A DNA stretch of 64,000 nucleotides, taken from assembly GCA_900317345.1 (NCBI GenBank), contig ONGK01000019.1, forward strand, positions 1 through 64,000, written 5' to 3'. Of the stretch, positions 1 to 7,373 are shown one piece after another (within the stretch, counting starts at the first letter, position 1; each line of letters begins with the position of its first letter). A model generated the notes under the pieces. The model was not told the DNA's origin. It worked only from the letters and a program-made list of their open reading frames with translations, and ran no database searches. Source of the DNA: an uncultured Bacteroidales bacterium (lineage in GTDB: Bacteria > Bacteroidota > Bacteroidia > Bacteroidales > Paludibacteraceae). The position numbers and the translations under genes are program-made.

Positions 1-999
1 TGCGTCATACAGCATAACCGCACAGATGGCAGATTGCGTAGGTTTGATGTCAAAGCCTGCGGCTTTCATCTTCTGAACGAAATACGCGGTGTTCTCGTGC
101 AAGCGGTCCTGCAGTTCATTCGAACGCGTCAGTATTTCGAAGGTCTTGATACCTGCTGCTGCAATCATCGGAGGAATGGAGTTTGAGAAGAGATACGGAC
201 GGCTGCGCTGACGCAACAGGTCGATAATCTCTTTCTTACCGGTTGTGAAACCGCCTACCGAGCCGCCGAAAGCTTTTCCGAGCGTACCGGTGATAATCTC
301 CACTTTGCCGCGGAGGTTGTACAGTTCCGTCACGCCGTGGCCGGTTTTTCCTACTACGCCGGCGGAGTGCGACTCATCAACCATGACGAGCGCGTTGTAT
401 TTGCGCGCCAGTTCGTAAATCTTATCCAACGGGCACACGTTGCCGTCCATGGAGAACACGCCATCGGTAGCGATGATACGGAAGCGCTGTGCTTGCGCCT
501 CTTTGAGTTTCTGCTCCAGGTCCGCCATGTCGCCATTCGCATAGCGGTAACGCACCGCCTTGCACAGACGCACGCCGTCAATGATAGAAGCGTGGTTGAG
601 CGCATCGGAGATGATAGCATCTTCCTCTGTTAACAGCGGCTCGAACAAACCGCCATTCGCGTCAAAACAAGCGGCATAGAGAATCGTATCCTCGGTGCCG
701 AAGAAATCGGAGATGACGCGCTCCAGCTCTTTATGCGTGTCCTGCGTGCCGCAGATGAAACGCACGGACGCCATACCGTAGCCACGCGCATCCATACGGG
801 CTTTCGCAGCCTCGATAAGTTCCTTGTTGTCCGCCAAACCAAGGTAGTTGTTCGCGCAGAAGTTAATCACTTCCTGCCCGCCTTCTACAGCTATGCCCGA
901 TGACTGCGGCGTGACAATCACGCGCTCGTTCTTATAGAGCCCTGCATCCTTGATTTCCTGCAAGGTCGATTGCAGATGTTTCTGAAAATCAGCGTACAT
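1..999 (-). CDS. kbl: Glycine C-acetyltransferase (partial, runs off left edge)
   Basis: PLP enzyme of the alpha-oxoamine synthase family that interconverts glycine plus acetyl-CoA with 2-amino-3-ketobutyrate in threonine/glycine metabolism; cytosolic. The first 333 of about 395 expected residues are present. Seen in the translation: N-terminus MYADFQKHL, NNYLGL at residues 50-55, the cofactor-contacting DESHSAG at 208-214, and the Schiff-base lysine K242 in TLGKAFGG. The ATG at 999 lies 3 nt after the gdhA stop, so the two genes are probably cotranscribed from the gdhA promoter. No threonine dehydrogenase is in the window. The closest alternative is 8-amino-7-oxononanoate synthase, but the N-terminal sequence fits Kbl better. 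Confidence 0.93.
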   Translation of the reverse strand, partial: MYADFQKHLQSTLQEIKDAGLYKNERVIVTPQSSGIAVEGGQEVINFCANNYLGLADNKELIEAAKARMDARGYGMASVRFICGTQDTHKELERVISDFFGTEDTILYAACFDANGGLFEPLLTEEDAIISDALNHASIIDGVRLCKAVRYRYANGDMADLEQKLKEAQAQRFRIIATDGVFSMDGNVCPLDKIYELARKYNALVMVDESHSAGVVGKTGHGVTELYNLRGKVEIITGTLGKAFGGSVGGFTTGKKEIIDLLRQRSRPYLFSNSIPPMIAAAGIKTFEILTRSNELQDRLHENTAYFVQKMKAAGFDIKPTQSAICAVMLYDA

Positions 1000-1002
1000 A
1001 AT

Positions 1003-2346
1003 TTATATGATTCCTTGTTCCAACATAGCAGTAGCTACTTTCATGAAGCCGGCGATGTTTGCACCTCTGACGTAGTCAATCGAGCCATCCGGCTGTGTGC
1101 CGTAGCGAACACATTGCTCATGAATGGACTCCATGATATGATGCAGACGGTCGTCCACTTCTTCGGCTTTCCAGCTCAGGTGCTCGGCGTTCTGCGTCAT
1201 CTCAAGACCCGAAGTAGCCACACCACCTGCGTTAACAGCCTTACCCGGCGCAAAGAGCACGCCGTTGTTCTGGAAGAAATGGATGGCTCCCGGTTGGCAG
1301 CCCATATTCGAAACCTCGCAGCAGCACCAGCAACCGTTTGCTTTCAGTTCCTTGGCGTCGTCTTCGCTCAGTTCGTTCTGGAAGGCGCAAGGCAGGGCGA
1401 TGTCGCAAGGAACAGACCATGCTTTCTTGCCCGCCGTGAAGACGCACTCTTTCGGGAACTTATCGCTCATATCTTGCACTTTGTTGCGGTTCGACGCACG
1501 CATAACGAGCATATAATCAATCATTTCAGGCGTGATACCATCCTTGATAGCGACTACGCCGTCCGGACCGGAGATAGCTACGACTTTAGCGCCTAATTCT
1601 ATCGCTTTCGTTGCTGCGCCCCAAGCCACGTTGCCGAAGCCGGAGATAGCCACGCGTTTGTCTTTGATATCTTTGCCGGCCTTGTGCAGCAGATGTTGCG
1701 TGAAATAGAGTGCACCGAAACCGGTTGCCTCAGGACGGAGAATTGAACCGCCCCATGTCATGCCTTTGCCGGTCAACACGCCCGTATGGTACTCGCGCGC
1801 AAGCTTTTGATACATACCGTTCAAGAAACCTATCTCGCGACCGCCGACACCTACGTCACCGGCAGGAATATCCTGGTCGGGACCGATGCAGCGCCAGAGT
1901 TCCAGCATGAAGGCCTGGCAGAAACGCATAATCTCTGCGTCAGACTTACCCACCGGGTCGAAGTCCGAACCGCCTTTCGCACCACCCATCGGCAGCGTAG
2001 TTAGCGCGTTTTTGAAAGTCTGCTCGAAGCCCAGGAATTTCAGCATAGACGGCGTCACCGCACGGTGGAAACGCAGACCGCCTTTGTACGGGCCGATGGC
2101 GCTGTTGAACTGAACACGGTAGCCAATGTTCGTCTGAACCTCGCCTTGGTCGTCTATCCATGTCACACGGAAGGTGAAGATACGGTCCGGCTCTACCATC
2201 CGCTCCACGATTTTCGCTTCCTCAAACTCGGGGTGCTGGTTGTACACCTCTTCAATCGACTCCAATACTTCCTGTACCGCCTGTAGGTACTCTGCTTCCC
2301 CCGGGTGTTTTGCCGCTAATTGCGACATAATTGTTTGTACTTTCAT
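1003..2346 (-). CDS. gdhA: NADP-type glutamate dehydrogenase
   Basis: Hexameric glutamate dehydrogenase (447 aa, the usual length for the short GDH family) that reductively aminates 2-oxoglutarate to glutamate, an ammonium-assimilation route alongside the GSIII at 54-56 kb. Seen: the substrate-binding GPYKGGLRF at residues 85-93, PMGGAKGG at 119-126 with catalytic lysine K124, and a C-terminal Rossmann domain with GFGNVAWG. NADP rather than NAD use is inferred from family resemblance. The start at 2346 follows a good promoter at 2413-2445 with a leader of about 60 nt. The stop is 3 nt upstream of kbl, suggesting a two-gene operon. Confidence 0.96.
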   Translation of the reverse strand: MKVQTIMSQLAAKHPGEAEYLQAVQEVLESIEEVYNQHPEFEEAKIVERMVEPDRIFTFRVTWIDDQGEVQTNIGYRVQFNSAIGPYKGGLRFHRAVTPSMLKFLGFEQTFKNALTTLPMGGAKGGSDFDPVGKSDAEIMRFCQAFMLELWRCIGPDQDIPAGDVGVGGREIGFLNGMYQKLAREYHTGVLTGKGMTWGGSILRPEATGFGALYFTQHLLHKAGKDIKDKRVAISGFGNVAWGAATKAIELGAKVVAISGPDGVVAIKDGITPEMIDYMLVMRASNRNKVQDMSDKFPKECVFTAGKKAWSVPCDIALPCAFQNELSEDDAKELKANGCWCCCEVSNMGCQPGAIHFFQNNGVLFAPGKAVNAGGVATSGLEMTQNAEHLSWKAEEVDDRLHHIMESIHEQCVRYGTQPDGSIDYVRGANIAGFMKVATAMLEQGII

Positions 2347-2412
2347 TGTGTTATCATTGTGTTAAATTGGTTCACATTCTACTCTAAATTAGTCTACATA
2401 CTAATTGCGGCT

Positions 2413-2445
2413 GCAAATTTACTGCTTTTTTTTTATATATGCAAG
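2413..2445 (-). promoter_or_regulatory. Promoter of gdhA-kbl
   Basis: Read on the minus strand: CTTG at 2445-2442, a 20-bp A-rich spacer ending in GCAG, then TAAATTTGC at 2421-2413. This fits the Bacteroidetes sigma-ABfr consensus (TTTG, then TAnnTTTG). Confidence 0.8.
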
Positions 2446-2514
2446 AGAAAACTAAATTTTATAAAAATTTTCACTCATTCATACCCCTTCCTGCGAACCA
2501 TAGACATGCAAATA

Positions 2515-2547
2515 TTTGCATATGTCAAAAAAAAGTTGTACCTTTGC
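2515..2547 (+). promoter_or_regulatory. Promoter of the lipid kinase operon, with a palindrome over the -33 box
   Basis: TTTG at 2515-2518, a 20-bp spacer, TACCTTTGC at 2539-2547. The perfect 16-bp palindrome ATGCAAATATTTGCAT (2506-2521) covers the -33 box. The expected transcription start is only about a dozen bases before the ATG at 2566, so the leader is very short. This is also why the upstream in-frame ATG at 2320, which precedes the promoter, was rejected as the start. Confidence 0.8.
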
Positions 2548-2565
2548 AGCGCAAATTATGTGCAT

Positions 2566-3483
2566 ATGAAAAATATTGCCTTTATCATCAACCCTATTTC
2601 GGGTTCAACAGAGACACGGAATGCCAAACGCAAGCTTCCGAAACTGATTATGCAGACGCTCGATAGCGAGCAGTGGTTGCCGAACATCGCTTTTACCGAT
2701 TATCCGGGGCACGCCGTTGAACTGGCACATCAGTACGCCCGGATGGGCTTCGATGCCGTAGTGGCGGTAGGAGGAGACGGGACAGTCAACGAAGTGGCGC
2801 GTGGTCTGGTTAGCGGTTCACGGTTCTCGGATCACGGTTCTCAGACGGCATTGGGTATTCTTCCCATGGGAAGCGGAAATGGTTTTGCACGGCATCTGAA
2901 CATCCCTATACGTCCGCAGAAGGCGATTGAGATGCTCAACCACAGCGAGCCGATTAGTGTGGATTACGGTCTGGCGAACGGAAAGCTATTTGTCAGTACC
3001 TGCGGGACAGGTTTTGATGCTGTCATTGCCGACCATTTCGCAGGCAGCAACAAACGTGGTTTTTCCACGTATCTGCAGAATATACTCCACGACGTATTCT
3101 CCTACACGCCGCAAACATATCATCTGGTAGGCGACGGGCTGGATGTGACCCATAAAGCGTTCCTTATCACCTTTGCGAACGCCAACCAATGGGGATACGA
3201 AGCACTCATCGCGCCCAAAGCAAGCGTTCAGGACGGGAAAATGGATATCATGCTTATGTCCAGCCATGCCATCCTGGGAAGCGCGAGTCTGGCCCTGCGG
3301 CTCTTTGCAGGAAGCATTGACGACAGCCATTTTATGGACACGCTACGCGCCAAAGAAGTGACGCTGGAGCGCGAGAGCGCAGCGCCTTTCCATATCGACG
3401 GAGACCCTGTGGAAATGGACAAGGACATTCATATCAAGATTGTGGCCGACGGACTTAAAGTCCTCGTCGAGAAACGGTTTTAG
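2566..3483 (+). CDS. Diacylglycerol/lipid kinase family protein
   Basis: Cytosolic or membrane-associated kinase of the DAGK catalytic family (YegS/DgkB-like), which phosphorylates a diacylglycerol-like lipid or a sphingoid base; the substrate is not readable from sequence. 305 aa. Seen: INPISG at residues 8-13, the nucleotide-binding GGDGT at 69-73 followed by VNEVARGL, and GSGNG at 102-106. Residues about 82-93 (GSRFSDHGS) look like an insertion between the two motifs and are encoded by a five-unit heptamer repeat (2808-2842). The start is placed at 2566, just after the promoter, giving the typical N-terminus MKNIAFIINP. It is followed 29 nt later by dut. Confidence 0.88.
   Translation: MKNIAFIINPISGSTETRNAKRKLPKLIMQTLDSEQWLPNIAFTDYPGHAVELAHQYARMGFDAVVAVGGDGTVNEVARGLVSGSRFSDHGSQTALGILPMGSGNGFARHLNIPIRPQKAIEMLNHSEPISVDYGLANGKLFVSTCGTGFDAVIADHFAGSNKRGFSTYLQNILHDVFSYTPQTYHLVGDGLDVTHKAFLITFANANQWGYEALIAPKASVQDGKMDIMLMSSHAILGSASLALRLFAGSIDDSHFMDTLRAKEVTLERESAAPFHIDGDPVEMDKDIHIKIVADGLKVLVEKRF
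2808..2842 (+). repeat. Degenerate heptamer repeat inside the lipid kinase gene
   Basis: Five consecutive 7-bp units of the form GGTTCNC (first unit GGTTAGC, fourth GGATCAC), 35 bp in total. They encode a short segment between two conserved kinase motifs, where relatives appear to have no matching residues (from memory of the family). Confidence 0.75.
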
Positions 3484-3512
3484 AGTTTAAGGGTTTAAGA
3501 TAAATAGAAATT

Positions 3513-3947
3513 ATGATTTTGAAGATTATCAATAAGAGCAAGAACGCTCTACCGAAATACGAGAGTGCACAAGCGGCGGGAATGGATATCCGCTGCAATA
3601 TTGATGAACCTCTCACACTGCTACCTATGGAGCGCAGACTTATTCCAACAGGTCTGTATATCGAACTGCCGGCCGGTTACGAAGCGCAGATACGTCCTCG
3701 CAGCGGTTTGGCGCTCAAACGCGGACTGACGGTGCTGAACACGCCGGGCACGATTGATGCAGACTACCGCGGAGAAGTTGGCGTCATTCTGATTAACCTC
3801 AGTGGAGAGGCGCAGACTATCGAGCCGGGAGAACGGATTTGCCAGATGGTGATTGCACGCCATGAGACGCCGGAAATAGTGGAAGTGGAAGAACTGACAG
3901 ACACAGAGCGTGGCGCAGGAGGATTTGGTCACAGCGGACGGAAATAA
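3513..3947 (+). CDS. dut: dUTP diphosphatase
   Basis: Trimeric dUTPase (144 aa, normal length) that hydrolyses dUTP to dUMP and pyrophosphate, keeping uracil out of DNA and feeding dTMP synthesis. All five family motifs are present: AGMDIR near the N-terminus, [19 protein letters not shown] with the catalytic aspartate, ERICQMVI, and the C-terminal glycine-rich [10 protein letters not shown]. The ATG at 3513 gives the standard start MILKIINKS. It lies 29 nt after the lipid kinase, in the same orientation, and is followed by an 11-bp repeat array. dut-TPR-DUF4292-EnvC is a gene order familiar from Bacteroidales. Confidence 0.97.
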   Translation: MILKIINKSKNALPKYESAQAAGMDIRCNIDEPLTLLPMERRLIPTGLYIELPAGYEAQIRPRSGLALKRGLTVLNTPGTIDADYRGEVGVILINLSGEAQTIEPGERICQMVIARHETPEIVEVEELTDTERGAGGFGHSGRK

Positions 3948-3957
3948 TGAACATTTG

Positions 3958-4012
3958 TTGAGTCCGTGTTGAGTCCGTGTTGCCTCCGAGATGAGTCCGA
4001 GATAATACCGAG
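3958..4012 (+). repeat. Five-unit 11-bp tandem array between dut and the TPR gene
   Basis: Contiguous 11-bp units: TTGAGTCCGTG twice (3958-3968, 3969-3979), TTGCCTCCGAG (3980-3990), ATGAGTCCGAG (3991-4001), ATAATACCGAG (4002-4012). The pattern keeps a CCG near the end of each unit. The last two units recur almost unchanged in the array at 33641-33706. The array fills the whole gap before the TTG start at 4018. Confidence 0.85.
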
Positions 4013-4017
4013 CAAAA

Positions 4018-4932
4018 TTGAGCAGAAAAATTGAACATATTATTGTTTTGGCATTGGCGTTGACATTGGCGTTGGTTTTGGCTATGCCGGTTGCAGCCAA
4101 GAAGAAAAGCCAGCCCGTGCAGCCCTCGCTGACTACAGAGCAGGAGCAGCAGTTTACCTATTATTGGTACGCGGCACGGCAGGCTCTTGAGGAACAGCGT
4201 TATGCAGATGCCTACACATTGTTGGAGTTCTGCCATATGCTCAAACCCAATGATGCACAGACGCTAACCTACCTCGGCGTGCTATACCACGGCATCGGAA
4301 AGGAAGCGGAAGCCAGAGAGGCATTCAAAAAAGCATATGAAGCCGACCCTGCCAACCAATGGCAGAACTACCTCGAACCGCTCAAAGAGCGATATTTGAA
4401 GGAGCAGAACTGGAAGAAAGCGCTTGCTGTGCAGGACGAGATAGACCGATACAAGGGTGAGACAGACGCTTTTAGTACGCTGACGCGCTATCGGATTTAC
4501 GCCATGTGGGGAAAACCCAAGAAAGCGATTGAAGAGATTGACAAATATCTGGAGACCGAGCCGACAGACCTTCGTTTTCTCCTCTTCCGTCTGGAACTGA
4601 TGGAGATGACCAAAGCCAAGAAGAAAGACCTCTATGCGATGTATGAACGTATTCTGGCTCTCGACCCTGCGAACCTGATGATTCTCAACAATTACGCATA
4701 TCATTTGGCCACAAACGGAGGCGACCTCAAGAAAGCCGAGCGGATGAGCGAGAGAACGATTCGAGAGAGTCCGAACAATCCTGTCTTCCTGGATACCTAC
4801 GGATGGATTATGCACCTGCAGGGACAGGACGAACTGGCGAAATTCTATCTCCAAAAAGCGTTGGAGAATGCCACCGAAGAGAATAAAAACGAGATTATCA
4901 AACATATCAATAAAATTAGACCGCTGCGCTAA
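4018..4932 (+). CDS. Exported tetratricopeptide-repeat protein
   Basis: 304-aa protein with an N-terminal signal sequence and TPR units (for example residues about 45-115 and 195-290, with A-L-Y/F-P spacing such as EAREAFKKAYEADPAN). It is a presumed periplasmic scaffold; family members sit next to DUF4292 and EnvC genes in Bacteroidales. The start is unusual: an in-frame stop lies at 4003 and no ATG exists before residue 23, so the TTG at 4018 is chosen because it gives a complete signal peptide. The hydrophobic core of that peptide is encoded by a hexamer repeat (4048-4083). The stop codon lies inside the composite repeat that starts at 4918, which supplies the last residues RPLR. Confidence 0.85.
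   Translation: MSRKIEHIIVLALALTLALVLAMPVAAKKKSQPVQPSLTTEQEQQFTYYWYAARQALEEQRYADAYTLLEFCHMLKPNDAQTLTYLGVLYHGIGKEAEAREAFKKAYEADPANQWQNYLEPLKERYLKEQNWKKALAVQDEIDRYKGETDAFSTLTRYRIYAMWGKPKKAIEEIDKYLETEPTDLRFLLFRLELMEMTKAKKKDLYAMYERILALDPANLMILNNYAYHLATNGGDLKKAERMSERTIRESPNNPVFLDTYGWIMHLQGQDELAKFYLQKALENATEENKNEIIKHINKIRPLR
4048..4083 (+). repeat. Hexamer repeat encoding a signal-peptide core
   Basis: Six 6-bp units of the form TTGGCN or TTGNNN (36 bp), reading out Leu-Ala-Leu-Thr-Leu-Ala in the TPR protein signal peptide. Shorter runs of the same hexamer (GCCAAY on the other strand) occur at 16994-17017, 15828-15845 and 39589-39606. Confidence 0.7.
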
Positions 4933-5029
4933 AAGATAAAAGAACGCTATGCTAAAAGACAAAAGACGAAATACTATCGGACGAATCCTATTGATCCTTA
5001 TTCCTTTGTTCATAGTCCTTCTTCTCTCC
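4918..5029 (+). repeat. Composite junction repeat, copy 1 (TPR/DUF4292)
   Basis: Two 23-bp units (4918-4940, 4941-4963), headed AGACCGCTGCGCT and AGAACGCTATGCT, each ending in AAAAGA-type heptamers; then a core at 4968-4988 (ATACTATCGGACGAATCC); then pyrimidine heptamers TCCTTNN at 4995-5029. The TAA of the upstream gene lies in unit 1, and the ATG of the downstream gene lies in the head of unit 2. Confidence 0.85.
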
Positions 5030-5545
5030 GGTTGCGGGACGAAGAAGAAAGCAGCAGAGGCCGCTCCGAAACCGGAAGTGGTTGCTCCTGCTCCGCCGGC
5101 TTGGCACACCTGTGTGATTCAAAGTGCCCGTGCTACGGTGAACAAAGATGGCACGAAGTTCTCATCCACCATCACCATGCAGACCGTACGGGATTCGATG
5201 CTGGTTATCAGCGTCACACCGATGTTCGGCATTGAGATATACCGCCTCGAAGCCACGCCGTTTGAAGTGATTGCGTTTGACAAACTGCAAGGACGCTACG
5301 CGCGCGCCACATATACAGATGTAAATCGCAAGCTGACGCCAAGCGTAAACTGGGATGTGTTGCAGCAATTATGCTCTGCTGAACTGCCTACCGGTAGCGA
5401 CCGCGCACGCTTGCTTTACTCTTTCGGCGATGATACCATCGAACTGATTATCGACTATACGCCGCGGCGTCTGGACGTGCCGGTTAGAATAAGCGCCTTG
5501 CCATTGGATAGATATACACAAGAGGATATTAGCAAATGGCTGTGA
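4949..5545 (+). CDS. DUF4292 family lipoprotein
   Basis: 198-aa predicted lipoprotein. N-terminus MLKDKRRNTIGRI, a hydrophobic stretch, then the lipobox LLSGC (Cys about residue 29) and a Lys/Ala/Pro-rich linker, so it is probably anchored in the outer membrane facing the periplasm. The body matches the DUF4292 family of Bacteroidetes, which resembles LolA/LolB-type beta sheets; its function is unestablished. The neighbours (TPR protein before, EnvC-like protein after) suggest a role in envelope assembly or cell separation. The start codon, the charged n-region and the hydrophobic core are all encoded by the composite repeat 4918-5029. Confidence 0.85.
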   Translation: MLKDKRRNTIGRILLILIPLFIVLLLSGCGTKKKAAEAAPKPEVVAPAPPAWHTCVIQSARATVNKDGTKFSSTITMQTVRDSMLVISVTPMFGIEIYRLEATPFEVIAFDKLQGRYARATYTDVNRKLTPSVNWDVLQQLCSAELPTGSDRARLLYSFGDDTIELIIDYTPRRLDVPVRISALPLDRYTQEDISKWL

Positions 5546-5548
5546 GAT

Positions 5549-5612
5549 AGACCGCTGCGCTAAAAGTAGAAAGACCGCTACGCTCAAAGACAAAAGACAA
5601 AAGACAAAAGAC
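5549..5612 (+). repeat. Composite junction repeat, copy 2 (DUF4292/EnvC)
   Basis: Two 23-bp units (5549-5571, 5572-5594), headed AGACCGCTGCGCT and AGACCGCTACGCT, followed by AAAAGAC heptamers up to 5612. Just beyond it, the first codons of the EnvC gene (5617 onward, GATTCGAAGAATAGCAATAT) resemble a diverged copy of the core found in copies 1 and 3, and are followed by pyrimidine-rich sequence. Confidence 0.85.
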
Positions 5613-5616
5613 TTTA

Positions 5617-6792
5617 ATGATTCGAAGAATAGCAATATATCTATTATCTGTAGTCCTGCTACCCCTGTCCCTATACGGAGCGGACAGTGTGAAAGACTTG
5701 CAGAAGAAGCAGAAGAAACTGCAAGAGGAGATTGAGCAGACCAATAAGATGCTCAAGCAGACCAAGCGTGACGAGAACGCCACGCTAAACAAACTGCAGC
5801 TTATCGGACAGAATATCAAGACGCAGAAGAAACTGATCTACACGTTGGACAACGAGATAACGGCGCTCAACCGTGAGATGCGCCATCTGCGTAAGACAAG
5901 GGACTCGCTGCAGCATATGCTGGAAGGCTACAAAGCCGATTATGCACAGATGGTACGGCAGAGCCATTTTGCCAGAATGCAGCAATCGCCTTTGCTCTTT
6001 CTCTTGAGCAGCGATAATTTCCAGCAGCTCGTTCGCCGTACGCGGTATCTGCAGGAGTTTGCGCATTTCCGTCAGGAACAAGTGCGGCGAATTGAACGCA
6101 CACAGGCGGAGATAGACACCCAAGACCAGTTGCTTCGCGCCAACAAATCTGACAAGCAGAACGCCCTCAGCACACGCAAGCGCGAGCAGGAGAACCTCAA
6201 ACGCGATGAGAGAAAGCAGCAATCAATGCTCACGCAACTCAAGACGAAAGAGAAAGACCTGAGCAAGAAACTGAAGAATCAGCAGAAGAAAGCTGCTGAC
6301 TTGAATAAGAAAATTGACGACTTGGTCAAGAAGCAAGCCTCCAAAACCACTACGCTCACCAAAGAGCAGAAGCTGCTTGCCGGTGGATTTGAGGCCAACA
6401 AAGGACGCTTGCCATGGCCCGTGGAGAAAGGAATGATAAGCGGCCATTTCGGCAAACAGCAGCACCCTGTGTACAGCCAAGTGACGATGGATAACAAAGG
6501 CGTATATCTGCAGACCACAGCCGGCAGCAAAGCGCGCGCCGTGTACAAAGGAGAAGTGACAAGTTGCTTCATGGTGGCCAACACCTACGCCGTCATCATT
6601 CAGCATGGTAACTACCGAACCGTCTATTCAAACTTGAGCAAACTCAACGTCAAGCAAGGAGACAAAGTGGATACCAAACAGACAATCGGTACTATCTTCA
6701 CCGATGCCGAGCAAGACCAGAAAACGGAATTATACTTCCAGATATACAAAGATAGAGATATTTTAAACCCTGAATTATGGATAGCAAATTAA
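5617..6792 (+). CDS. EnvC-like murein hydrolase activator (degenerate M23 domain)
   Basis: 391 aa: signal peptide (about residues 1-22), a long coiled coil (about 25-255, rich in K, Q, E and L) and a C-terminal LytM/M23-fold domain (about 265-391). The metal ligands of active M23 peptidases are not where expected: the usual final HxH is replaced by ELYFQIYKDR. It is therefore read as a non-catalytic EnvC/NlpD-type activator of periplasmic amidases at the division septum, rather than a peptidase. The ATG at 5617 directly follows the repeat at 5549-5612. Its 3' end overlaps the FKBP-like gene by 16 nt. Confidence 0.85.
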   Translation: MIRRIAIYLLSVVLLPLSLYGADSVKDLQKKQKKLQEEIEQTNKMLKQTKRDENATLNKLQLIGQNIKTQKKLIYTLDNEITALNREMRHLRKTRDSLQHMLEGYKADYAQMVRQSHFARMQQSPLLFLLSSDNFQQLVRRTRYLQEFAHFRQEQVRRIERTQAEIDTQDQLLRANKSDKQNALSTRKREQENLKRDERKQQSMLTQLKTKEKDLSKKLKNQQKKAADLNKKIDDLVKKQASKTTTLTKEQKLLAGGFEANKGRLPWPVEKGMISGHFGKQQHPVYSQVTMDNKGVYLQTTAGSKARAVYKGEVTSCFMVANTYAVIIQHGNYRTVYSNLSKLNVKQGDKVDTKQTIGTIFTDAEQDQKTELYFQIYKDRDILNPELWIAN

Positions 6793-7373
6793 TAGACCGC
6801 TACGCTCAAAGACAAAAGACCGCTGCTCTCAAAGTAGAAAGAACAAAGACTACATGGATTCGACCGATAGTATTTGGTCTTTTATCCTTACTCCTTATTC
6901 CTTTGTCCTCTTGCAAGCAGAACAACTGGGCGGACTGGAAACTGCAAAACGAGTTATGGCTGGAGAACAACAAGACCAAAGATAGTGTCCAGGTGTCCAA
7001 TACGGGCTTGCAGTACAAAATCATTGCAGACCCGCTCGCAGGCACAGGCGAAGCAATGCCAAACACCACGGCGACAATCATTTGCGACTATTCCGTAAAA
7101 CTGATCAACGGCTGCATAATAGAGACCAGCAAAGGTGCGAAACTATCGTTGAGAAATGTTATCCCCGGTTTTGCGGAAGGATGCCATAAGATTCATAGTC
7201 AAGGAGATATTGAACTCTATATTCCCGCTTATCTGGGTTACGACAATTCAAAATACATCTCCAACGATTATTATAGCGCCGAAGGAAACGGTACAGAAGG
7301 AACGCAGACCTATATACCGCCCTACTCGGCCCTGATATATTCCGTACACATATGCGCCATTGTTTCAAACTGA
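6777..7373 (+). CDS. FKBP-type peptidyl-prolyl isomerase-like lipoprotein
   Basis: 198 aa. A lipobox PLSSC at about residue 46 follows a hydrophobic stretch, then a C-terminal FKBP-like domain (GLQYKI, ...GFAEGCHKI, ...LYIPAYLGY, IPPYSALIYSVHI), so it is probably a lipid-anchored periplasmic folding helper. Several FKBP active-site aromatics are altered, so isomerase activity is not assured. The pre-hydrophobic n-region is about 30 residues, unusually long, because residues about 7-29 are encoded by the composite repeat 6794-6912. The ATG at 6777 lies within the EnvC 3' end; no later ATG or GTG in frame precedes the signal core. Confidence 0.75.
   Translation: MDSKLIDRYAQRQKTAALKVERTKTTWIRPIVFGLLSLLLIPLSSCKQNNWADWKLQNELWLENNKTKDSVQVSNTGLQYKIIADPLAGTGEAMPNTTATIICDYSVKLINGCIIETSKGAKLSLRNVIPGFAEGCHKIHSQGDIELYIPAYLGYDNSKYISNDYYSAEGNGTEGTQTYIPPYSALIYSVHICAIVSN
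6794..6912 (+). repeat. Composite junction repeat, copy 3 (EnvC/FKBP)
   Basis: Two 23-bp units (6794-6816 headed AGACCGCTACGCT, 6817-6839 headed AGACCGCTGCTCT), a purine stretch, a core at 6856-6875 (GGATTCGACCGATAGTATTT), and five pyrimidine heptamers TCCTTNN at 6878-6912. The core is the reverse complement of the copy 1 core with one mismatch over about 20 bp, while the flanks keep the same orientation. TCCTTATTCCTTTG is identical in copies 1 and 3. Confidence 0.85.

Noticed and set aside
970..1596. 208-codon frame on the plus strand over gdhA
   Set aside because: Antisense shadow of gdhA; no independent motif or promoter.
4282..5109. 275-codon frame on the minus strand over the TPR gene
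   Set aside because: Antisense shadow; its hydrophobic segment is the reverse of the junction repeat, not a membrane protein.
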